Shown here: in pieces, positions 42,867 to 48,983 of the stretch
Layout: each line of letters begins with the position of its first letter
Position numbering within the stretch: position 1 is the first letter of the stretch
Assembly (NCBI GenBank): GCA_020440605.1
Contig: JAGRNT010000024.1
Location: 1 to 48,983 of the forward strand
Reading direction: 5' to 3'
DNA: 48,983 nt
From: a bacterium
Lineage (GTDB): Bacteria > 4484-113 > JAFGCY01
Program-made: the position numbers and the translations under genes
Notes under the pieces: generated by a model
The model's input: only the letters and a program-made list of their open reading frames with translations
What the model was told of the DNA's origin: nothing
Database searches by the model: none

Positions 42867-43115
42867 ATGAATCCGATCCAAGACGCAATGATCCTGGCCA
42901 TCCGGCTGTACTCCTACATGATCATTGTCTGGTCATTCGGCAGCTTCTTCCCGCAGTGGCGTTACCAGAAGTGGTTCCAGATGCTGGCGAGCGTGGTGGA
43001 GCCGTATGTGAACCTGTTCCGCCAGCTCAACCTGCGGGTCGGAATGTTTGATTTATCGCCGATGGTTGCGATATTCGTGCTGTGGATCTTCAGCGCCCTG
43101 ATCATGAGTATCTGA
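42867..43115 (+). CDS. YggT-family membrane protein
   Basis: 82 residues with two membrane helices (IRLYSYMIIVWSFGSFF and FDLSPMVAIFVLWIFSALIM). The pattern of a Pro/Phe-rich loop ending FDLSPMVAIFVL is the YggT signature. YggT proteins commonly sit next to divIVA or ftsZ-sepF clusters and are tied to division or envelope growth. Here divIVA starts 19 bases downstream. ATG 42867 has GGAG upstream; a hairpin (GGTGCCC / GGGCACC) lies in the leader. Confidence 0.85.
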   Translation: MNPIQDAMILAIRLYSYMIIVWSFGSFFPQWRYQKWFQMLASVVEPYVNLFRQLNLRVGMFDLSPMVAIFVLWIFSALIMSI

Positions 43116-43134
43116 TTCCACCTGAGGTGTAGCG

Positions 43135-44778
43135 ATGGGTCTGACCCCGCTGGATGCAGAGAAGTACGAGTTCCCCTCCGGGTTCCGCGGTTATGACCGC
43201 AATGCCGTGGAGCAGTTCCGCGCCCTCGTGGTCCAGGCCCTGGAAGGCCATATCCAGGAATCGGCGGGCTTCAGACGGCGGATCTCCGAGCTGGAGGATT
43301 CCCTGGCTGAGCTGCGTGGCAAGGAAGGGCTGATCCAGACCAGCATGATGACCGCTCAGAAGACCGGGGAGGACATCGTTGCCAATGCCCGCGAGGAGGC
43401 CGGGATGATCCGGGCCCGGGCCGAGGCGGACTGCCAGGACCTGCGTAATGAACTGGCCCGCCTGCGCGCCGAACGCGAGGAATTCGAATACGCCTTCCAC
43501 GGCCTGCTGGCAGGCTTCCTGCACCGCCTCGAGAAGGGCAACCCTTCACTCGTGGGCCAGGACAGCGCTGAAGCCGCCAGCCAGCTGGCCCCGCTGGCCT
43601 CCGCCGCAGCCCAGGCCGCCGCTGCAGTCCATCCCCCGGCTGCGGATCTCGACCAGCTGCTGGACGAAACAGGCCAGGCCGAACCGGAAGTGCAGGCCAC
43701 TGAGAGCGCTGATAAATGGATCTACGAACCTGAGCAGCCGCGCATCCGCAGCAGCCGCAGCGTGGACTCCGAGCGGGATGCCGACCACACGGACTTCAGC
43801 CGCGTGCTGGACGAGGCGAGTGATGCGCCCCCTTTAGCTGGGGCGGGTGAGCAGCCCGCTGCCGGTATGCACGACGCGATGCATTCCCATGCCGCCGACC
43901 GCGACATGGATGAGGATGCCGACCTGATGGATGAAATCCAGCATATGGAGGCCGAGCGGGAAGCCGCTGAGCAGCCCGCCTGGCAGAGTGCCGGGGATAC
44001 GTCCATGGATGAGATGGACCTCGGTGTCTGGCGCGATGATGAGTACGGCAGTGACGATGATGAAGAGGAAGAAGATGCGGTGGAGGAGCCGGCCGGGCTC
44101 GACGCCGCAGGCGCATTCGCCGAAATCGGTGGCTATCCCCCTTCCGTTGATGAGCTGAATGCTGCGGCTGAAGCGGAGGTGGAGGATGCCGCCGTGGACC
44201 TCTGGGAGCTTGATGCAGCGGACGCAGCGGAGGAAGAGGCTGATCTGGAAGATGCAGAGGATGAGGAAGCTTCCACTGCAGCATGGCTGAATGCCGAGCT
44301 TGAGGAACTGGATGATCCCATCGCGGAGCTCCAGTCCACACTGGAAGCAGCTCCGGTCATTGATGAATATGACGACACTCCGCTGCCCGGCATCGTCGAG
44401 CAGCGTCAGCCAAGTGTTGAGCCGGAGAGCACGGACTGGTCGCCCGCCGCTGCGGATGAAGGCTCAGGCTGGAACGGCAATGGCCATACCGAGGCAGCCC
44501 GTGGCTGGGAAGCACTGGAACCGGAGCCCGAACTGGAGCCGGCAGTGATCGAGGATACGCTCGAGGACGAGGAACAGCCCGCCCCCTACGAGCCGCCGAT
44601 GGTCAGCGATCCCAACGACTACCAGGTCCCGGATGTAATGCAGGCTTCGGCTGCGGGTGATTCCGGCGAGGCGCGCAGCCTGCCGCCCAGCAACCTCGAT
44701 GAGATCTTTGGCGGGATTCCCAGCGCTCCGCCGCCGGAAGATGATGAGGATGACGCGCCTTATCGCGCTGACTGGTAG
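43135..44778 (+). CDS. DivIVA-domain protein with long acidic tail
   Basis: 547 residues. The N-terminal 50 residues are a DivIVA membrane-binding domain (GFRGYDRNAVEQFRALV), followed by a coiled coil to about residue 135 (RISELEDSLAELRGKEGL, NELARLRAEREEFEYAF). The remaining 400 residues are disordered and extremely acidic (long Glu/Asp runs such as DDDEEEEDAVEEPAG). DivIVA proteins sense curved membrane at poles and septa and recruit other proteins; the usual length is 150-350 residues. SD GAGGTG precedes the ATG, 19 bases after yggT, so the two form an operon. Confidence 0.85.
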   Translation: MGLTPLDAEKYEFPSGFRGYDRNAVEQFRALVVQALEGHIQESAGFRRRISELEDSLAELRGKEGLIQTSMMTAQKTGEDIVANAREEAGMIRARAEADCQDLRNELARLRAEREEFEYAFHGLLAGFLHRLEKGNPSLVGQDSAEAASQLAPLASAAAQAAAAVHPPAADLDQLLDETGQAEPEVQATESADKWIYEPEQPRIRSSRSVDSERDADHTDFSRVLDEASDAPPLAGAGEQPAAGMHDAMHSHAADRDMDEDADLMDEIQHMEAEREAAEQPAWQSAGDTSMDEMDLGVWRDDEYGSDDDEEEEDAVEEPAGLDAAGAFAEIGGYPPSVDELNAAAEAEVEDAAVDLWELDAADAAEEEADLEDAEDEEASTAAWLNAELEELDDPIAELQSTLEAAPVIDEYDDTPLPGIVEQRQPSVEPESTDWSPAAADEGSGWNGNGHTEAARGWEALEPEPELEPAVIEDTLEDEEQPAPYEPPMVSDPNDYQVPDVMQASAAGDSGEARSLPPSNLDEIFGGIPSAPPPEDDEDDAPYRADW

Positions 44779-44913
44779 TCCGAAATCGTGAACATGCGCA
44801 CGATGAACACACTGTTATTGCGGTGATAACGGTTTTTCGCGATGAATAGGGGCTGTTTCTTCCGGGAAATCACGGATTTATTGTGAATCATTGCACGAAA
44901 TCCGGTCTCAATG

Positions 44914-44968
44914 TGGTATATTAGCGCAGGTGCGAACCAGCCATGGAGGGTGGCGCACTCACTATAAT
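44914..44968 (+). promoter_or_regulatory. Promoter region of the ATP synthase operon
   Basis: Two candidates: an extended -10 TGGTATATT at 44914-44922, and a perfect TATAAT at 44963-44968 lying six bases before a GTG start at 44975. The second fits the leaderless pattern seen elsewhere. Confidence 0.5.
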
Positions 44969-44974
44969 CACGAA

Positions 44975-45253
44975 GTGGACTTCCGCTTCAAGTACAGGCG
45001 TCATCAAGCCAGCGACCAGGAATCACGGAAAGAGAAGCGCTCGGAATCCGAGCGCCTGAGCAGCGTCAAGGGCATGTCCTATGCCTTCGTGATCCCCACC
45101 TATCTGGCCAGCGGCCCGCTGACAGGCTGGCTGCTCGGCAGCTGGCTCGATCAGCGGATGCACACGGCCTTCTGGCTGCCCACGCTGATCGTGCTGTGCA
45201 CGATTGCCTCGTTTGCGATGGTGATCCGCATGATGGCGAGCCTGAACAGGTGA
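44975..45253 (+). CDS. atpZ: AtpZ/AtpI-like protein of the ATP synthase operon
   Basis: About 92 residues. After a basic N terminus two membrane helices (SYAFVIPTYLASGPLTGWLLG and PTLIVLCTIASFAMVIRMM) match the AtpZ family (two helices with a small GxxxG turn), which helps assemble the c-ring or move magnesium. The start is uncertain: GTG 44975 follows a TATAAT box by six bases; an ATG at 45074 (MSYAFVIP) is also possible. The open frame extends upstream over the promoter but is not likely to be translated. Confidence 0.75.
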   Translation: MDFRFKYRRHQASDQESRKEKRSESERLSSVKGMSYAFVIPTYLASGPLTGWLLGSWLDQRMHTAFWLPTLIVLCTIASFAMVIRMMASLNR

Positions 45254-45268
45254 TTGCCAGGACCGGAA

Positions 45269-45652
45269 ATGCTGAGTACCAGACTGACCCTGCGCTGCGT
45301 GCGGGACCTGGCCCTGCTTGGGCTGGTCTGCGGGAGTGGTCTGGCGCTGGCCGGCAATGAGTCCCTGGGAGCCAGCTTCCTTCTGGCCTGTCTCTGGGCG
45401 GCCTTCAACCTTGCCCTGCTTAGCCTGCTGATTTCGTCCATGACTGCACAGAAAAACGGCTCCACGCTATTGGTGCTGATACTGGTCTGTGCTAAAATTC
45501 CGGCGTCCTACCTCATCCTGCTGTGGCTGTTGTCAGCTGATTTCACGGATATGGGTGGGCTGGTTGCCGGTCTCGTGGCCTTCCCCGCAGTGCTTGTCAT
45601 TCGCGGGCTGCTCGACCGACCGTCTGACCATGAAGTTGAGGAAGGTAACTGA
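45269..45652 (+). CDS. atpI: ATP synthase subunit I-like membrane protein
   Basis: About 127 residues with four predicted helices (LALLGLVCGSGLALAG, SFLLACLWAAFNLALLSLLI, LLVLILVCAKIPASYLILLW, GGLVAGLVAFPAVLVIRGLL). Size, topology and place before atpB are those of AtpI, an assembly factor for the c-ring. ATG 45269 has AGGA upstream; an in-frame TTG at 45254 directly follows the atpZ stop. Sequence similarity to AtpI is weak, so the name rests mainly on position. Confidence 0.7.
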   Translation: MLSTRLTLRCVRDLALLGLVCGSGLALAGNESLGASFLLACLWAAFNLALLSLLISSMTAQKNGSTLLVLILVCAKIPASYLILLWLLSADFTDMGGLVAGLVAFPAVLVIRGLLDRPSDHEVEEGN

Positions 45653-45653
45653 C

Positions 45654-46754
45654 ATGCTTGCCATGTGGCAGTCACACGCTGAATCCGGCCAGTCCGACGC
45701 GCACGATGTGCACGACGATGCGCTGCACTCCGCCCAGGGCGCCGATGACTCCAGCCATGCCGCGGATGCACATGCCGGTGCTCATACGGATGAGCATGCC
45801 GGCGGGCATGACGCCGATCACGGCGCCGGGCATGAGGCTGAGCATCACCACGGGCCCAAGGTGCCGGAGCTTCCCAACCTGCTCGGCGTGGTCCACAACT
45901 ATGCCTATCTCGTGGAGACCAAGCCCGAGTACGCCAGCCAGAAGAATCCCTTCACCGGCACCGTGATGCAGGTGGACCACTTCGCCAAGGGTCTCGGCCT
46001 CGACGATTCCAACGGCGACCACTTCACCGCCTTCGAGACCATCATCTTCGGACTGGTGGTCGTGATCGCGCTCTGCGCCTTCTTCATCGGCGCTTCCCGC
46101 CAGCTCAAGGTCAAGGCCGAGAAGGGCCAGAAGCTCAACGGCAAGGCGATGTTCACCGAGATCATCTACACCTTCCTTGAGGACTTCTTCGCTGGGATCG
46201 TCGGCCGTGACAGTGTCAGGAAGCACCTGCCGCTGATCGGCACGCTGTTCATCTACATCCTCTGCTGCAATACCTTCGGCCTGCTCTGGCTGGGCAAGGC
46301 CCCCACCGCCAACCTGTCCTTCAACCTGGCGATGGCGGCCATCGTGTTCTTCTACGTGCATGGCACGGCGATAATGAAGAGCCCCGCCGGCTGGCTGGCG
46401 CACTTCCCCGGCTCACTGCCGAGCCCTAAGGAAATGGGCGGCCTGGCCTATGTGCTGGCCCCGATCCTCGCGGTGCTGTTCACCGTGATCCACATCATGG
46501 AGCTGTTCATCCAGCCCGCCAGCCTCGCGCTGCGACTGTACGGCAACGTCCTCGGCAAGGATGTGCTGCTCGGCGTGTTCGGCGGACTGATCCCCTACTT
46601 CCCCACCCATGCACCGTTCCTGTTCCTGGGACTGCTGCTGGGTGCGATCCAGGCTCTGATCTTCAGCCTGCTGAGTGCTGTTTACATTCTGATGTGGGAA
46701 CCCCACGAGCATCATCATGACGACCACCATGAGCATGCCGGGGCCCACGCCTAA
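45654..46754 (+). CDS. atpB: ATP synthase F0 subunit a with His-rich ends
   Basis: 366 residues, longer than the usual 230-290 because of an N-terminal extension. Residues about 1-65 contain 14 His among Asp, Glu and Ala (HAGAHTDEHAGGHDADH), and the last 20 contain eight more (PHEHHHDDHHEHAGAHA). The channel part is normal: the essential arginine is in PASLALRLYGNVLG. Subunit a forms the two proton half-channels against the c-ring. GAGGAAGG precedes ATG 45654. The His-rich ends may bind metal or buffer protons (inference). Confidence 0.93.
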   Translation: MLAMWQSHAESGQSDAHDVHDDALHSAQGADDSSHAADAHAGAHTDEHAGGHDADHGAGHEAEHHHGPKVPELPNLLGVVHNYAYLVETKPEYASQKNPFTGTVMQVDHFAKGLGLDDSNGDHFTAFETIIFGLVVVIALCAFFIGASRQLKVKAEKGQKLNGKAMFTEIIYTFLEDFFAGIVGRDSVRKHLPLIGTLFIYILCCNTFGLLWLGKAPTANLSFNLAMAAIVFFYVHGTAIMKSPAGWLAHFPGSLPSPKEMGGLAYVLAPILAVLFTVIHIMELFIQPASLALRLYGNVLGKDVLLGVFGGLIPYFPTHAPFLFLGLLLGAIQALIFSLLSAVYILMWEPHEHHHDDHHEHAGAHA

Positions 46755-46785
46755 TTAACCTAATCTCGTTTCAGGAGTTGTTCAA

Positions 46786-47025
46786 ATGGATAGTGGTGCT
46801 GCGTTAGGATGGGGTATTCCTATCGGTCTGGGCCTTGCGGCCTTCGGTTCCGGTATCGGAATCGGTCTGGCCGTCAAGGGTGCTATGGAAGCCATGGGCC
46901 GTCAGCCCGAGGCGATCGGCAAGCTGCAGACCGCAATGCTCATCGGTGCTGCATTCATCGAGGCCCTGACGATCTATTCGCTCGTCATCGCCTTCGTTCT
47001 GCAGGGCAAGATTCCCGCGGCATAG
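46786..47025 (+). CDS. atpE: ATP synthase F0 subunit c
   Basis: 79-residue hairpin of two helices. The glycine packing motif is GSGIGIGLAVKGAMEA, the polar loop is GRQPEA, and the ion-binding glutamate is in GAAFIEALTIYSLV. The residues typical of sodium-binding c-subunits (Gln in helix 1, Ser/Thr after the Glu) are absent, so the ring is probably proton-driven. SD CAGGAG upstream. Confidence 0.96.
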   Translation: MDSGAALGWGIPIGLGLAAFGSGIGIGLAVKGAMEAMGRQPEAIGKLQTAMLIGAAFIEALTIYSLVIAFVLQGKIPAA

Positions 47026-47034
47026 GAGTAGGTT

Positions 47035-47526
47035 TTGGAAAACCTGATCAACTGGCCAACATTCATCGCCAGCCTGCTGGGCTTCCTGGTGCTGATGGGC
47101 GTGCTCAAGAAACCGCTGTGGACCGCTGTCCCGGCGATCATCGACGAGCGCCGCGACAGCATCGAGGGCGCCTTTGCGGAGATCGAAGCCGCGCGTGCGC
47201 AGCTCGCCAGCCAGCAGGCTGAGTACGAGAAGCGCATGGCGGAGGTCAACGCCGAGGCCCAGGCCCGCATGCAGGAAGCGATCGACAAGGGCCAGGCCGT
47301 CGCCGCCGAGATCCGTGCCAGTGCGGAGGACCAGCGTGAGAAGCTGCTGGCCCGCACCCAGGAAGACATCCAGCGTGAGAAGGAGAAGGCACTTGCCGAG
47401 CTCAACAACGCTGCGATCGACCTTTCCTTCCGCATCGCGCAGCGCGTGATGAAGGAGGACCTGGACCGCGACAGGCACGACAGGCTGGTAAGCGGCTTCA
47501 TCCATGAGATGAAGGAGCTCAACTAG
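47035..47526 (+). CDS. atpF: ATP synthase F0 subunit b
   Basis: 163 residues: one N-terminal membrane helix (NWPTFIASLLGFLVLMGVL), then a long charged coiled coil (FAEIEAARAQLASQQAEYEK onward) that forms the peripheral stalk. It starts with TTG, preceded by AGGAGTAGG, ten bases after atpE. Only one b gene is present, so b is a homodimer. Confidence 0.95.
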   Translation: MENLINWPTFIASLLGFLVLMGVLKKPLWTAVPAIIDERRDSIEGAFAEIEAARAQLASQQAEYEKRMAEVNAEAQARMQEAIDKGQAVAAEIRASAEDQREKLLARTQEDIQREKEKALAELNNAAIDLSFRIAQRVMKEDLDRDRHDRLVSGFIHEMKELN

Positions 47527-47527
47527 C

Positions 47528-48088
47528 ATGCTCGGAGCTGTTGCCAAACGGTACGCCACGGCCCTGTTCGAGATGACCCTCGAGCGTGGCACGATGGAGG
47601 CGGTCGACGCCCAGGCCCAGGTGCTGGAGGATGTCTTCAAGGATCGGCAGATCCGGGACTTCCTCACCTCGCCGCAGGTGCCCAGCGCCTCCAAGAAGGA
47701 GCTGATCCGCTCCCAGCTGCGCGGCCGGATTGACGACACCCTGCTCACGCTGGTGCTGCTGATGATCGACAAGAACCGCATCCAGGCCCTGCCTGACACC
47801 CTGCGGTACTTCGACCACCTCACGGACATGCACCGTGGTGTGGAGGAGATCACGATCATCAGCGCCGTGCCGCTGAGTGCTGAGCAGAAGCAGTCCATCG
47901 TGGACGGCGTGAAGCGCTACAGCGACTACGGGGACCTCGGAGTCACCGAGAAGGTGGATCCGGCGGTACTCGGCGGCGTGAAGGTGCAGCTCGGCGACCA
48001 TCTCGTGATTGACGGAACGCTGGCGCACCGGCTCGGGCAGCTCAGGGAGCGGATGCTCGACTACCGGCGCAGCCTGGCGGGGGCCTGA
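47528..48088 (+). CDS. atpH: ATP synthase F1 subunit delta
   Basis: 186 residues. KRYATALFEMTLERGTM at the N terminus and VTEKVDPAVLGGVKVQLGDH near the C terminus are the OSCP/delta signature. It joins F1 to the b stalk. The ATG lies one base after the atpF stop. Confidence 0.96.
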   Translation: MLGAVAKRYATALFEMTLERGTMEAVDAQAQVLEDVFKDRQIRDFLTSPQVPSASKKELIRSQLRGRIDDTLLTLVLLMIDKNRIQALPDTLRYFDHLTDMHRGVEEITIISAVPLSAEQKQSIVDGVKRYSDYGDLGVTEKVDPAVLGGVKVQLGDHLVIDGTLAHRLGQLRERMLDYRRSLAGA

Positions 48089-48178
48089 ACCACGACCTGA
48101 GGGAATCTGCGGGGCCGGCGGCAGGAGCCGCCATCCCCTGACAACGCGTGTTTGACAACACAGGAGATATAGCAAGCC
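48089..48178. other. atpH-atpA spacer with two TGACAAC sites
   Basis: The spacer has TGACAAC at 48139-48145 and 48153-48159, 14 bases apart, just before AGGAG. A GCCGGCGGC / GCCGCC hairpin is possible at about 48114-48131. Confidence 0.4.
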
Positions 48179-48983
48179 ATGTCAGCTATCAGACCTGAAG
48201 AGGTAACTGCATTACTCAAGAAGCAGATCGAGAGCTACGAGGGCCGGCTCGAGCTTGAGGACCAGGGTACGGTCGTCCAGGTGGGCGACGGTATCGCGCG
48301 TGTCTTCGGGCTCAGCAACTGCCTCGCCTCCGAGATGCTGGAGTTTCCCGGCGGCGTGATGGGCATGGCGCTCAACCTCGAGGAGGAGAGCGTCGGTGTC
48401 GTGCTGCTGGGCGATGACTCGGGCGTGAAGGAAGGCGACCCGGTCAAGCGCACCGGCAAGGTGCTGCAGGTGCCCGTCGGCAAGGCCATGCTCGGCCGTG
48501 TTGTCAACCCGCTCGGCCAGCCGATCGACGGCAAGGGCCCGATCGTCACCGACCGCTTCCGTCCGCTGGAGCGCAAGGCCGACGGCGTGGTCTACCGCCA
48601 GCCGGTGCATGAGCCGATGCAGACGGGCCTCAAGGCCGTGGACTCGATGATCCCGATCGGCCGTGGCCAGCGTGAGCTGATCATCGGCGACCGTTCCACC
48701 GGCAAGAGCGCGATCATCCTCGACGCGATGATCAACCAGAAGTACACGCATGAGACCGAGACCCCCGTGTACTGCATCTACGTCATGATCGGCCAGAAGG
48801 AGTCGAACGTGGCGCGTACGGTTGCCAAGCTGCAGGAGACCGGCGCGATGGACTACAGCATCGTCGTCTCCGCCTCGGCCTCCGATCCCGCGCCGCTGCA
48901 GTACATCGCCCCCTATGCGGGTGTGGCGATGGCTGAGGAGTTCATGTACGACTCCAAGGACGTGCTGATCGCCTACGATGACC
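48179..48983 (+). CDS. atpA: ATP synthase F1 subunit alpha, N-terminal part
   Basis: The first 268 residues; the window ends inside the gene. Beta-barrel domain ([20 protein letters not shown]) and nucleotide-binding domain with [20 protein letters not shown]. The P-loop reads GDRSTGKSA, where alpha subunits usually have GDRQTGKT, so Q is S and T is S. AGGAG lies about 13 bases upstream. It follows atpH in the usual order. Confidence 0.95.
   Translation, partial: MSAIRPEEVTALLKKQIESYEGRLELEDQGTVVQVGDGIARVFGLSNCLASEMLEFPGGVMGMALNLEEESVGVVLLGDDSGVKEGDPVKRTGKVLQVPVGKAMLGRVVNPLGQPIDGKGPIVTDRFRPLERKADGVVYRQPVHEPMQTGLKAVDSMIPIGRGQRELIIGDRSTGKSAIILDAMINQKYTHETETPVYCIYVMIGQKESNVARTVAKLQETGAMDYSIVVSASASDPAPLQYIAPYAGVAMAEEFMYDSKDVLIAYDD

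Noticed and set aside
44943..45060. 38-codon ORF at ATG 44943 before atpZ
   Set aside because: Frame overlaps atpZ, and the TATAAT at 44963 lies inside it; no supporting site.

Overview
The window comes from a GC-rich bacterium whose core genes end almost every codon in G or C. I cannot place it in a phylum from sequence alone. Markers are a homodimer-type pyruvate dehydrogenase E1, two Aquifex-type aconitases, a separate PurS, a YggT-DivIVA pair, an AtpZ/AtpI-B-E-F-H-A ATP synthase operon, and three large surface lipoproteins whose mature ends begin Cys-Gly-Gly-Gly-Gly. Many first genes appear to be transcribed without a 5' leader, and at least one gene appears to read UGA as selenocysteine.

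Layout: 1-3907 pyruvate dehydrogenase complex (aceE 3' end, aceF, lpd). 3908-6274 two small membrane-anchored unknowns set in arrays of short perfect hairpins. 6275-10384 two aconitase paralogs on the minus strand. 10476-12902 minus-strand small genes, a retropepsin-like protease pair and a 7-blade WD40 protein. 13147-13836 an exported unknown. 13843-17312 a minus-strand redox cluster: TPR protein, Cys-Cys leader ORF, TPR-peroxiredoxin fusion, glutamine amidotransferase, and a PrxQ peroxiredoxin with an in-frame TGA exactly at the peroxidatic cysteine. 17459-20371 sorbosone-dehydrogenase-like lipoprotein, nucleotidyltransferase, superoxide dismutase. 20525-23976 dockerin/PQQ-like lipoprotein and a HicBA module. 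24146-28490 purQ/purS, ABC-2 permease, four-helix-bundle protein, folP/folE. 28565-29150 a REP-associated tyrosine transposase bounded by perfect 29-bp inverted repeats. 29154-36295 a subtilisin-fold lipoprotein lacking most catalytic residues, two unknowns, and an M16 peptidase. 36585-42809 an IPT/PKD lipoprotein and two unknowns. 42867-48983 yggT, divIVA and the ATP synthase operon, cut inside atpA.

Genome-scale patterns: -10 boxes 5-9 nt before start codons at about a dozen genes; strong enrichment of TGACAAC; intergenic regions built from heptanucleotide tandem repeats and hairpins whose stems differ but whose architecture is shared. The most notable biology is the probable selenocysteine peroxiredoxin with its Cys paralog fused to TPRs in the same gene cluster, preceded by a leaderless Cys-Cys mini-ORF.
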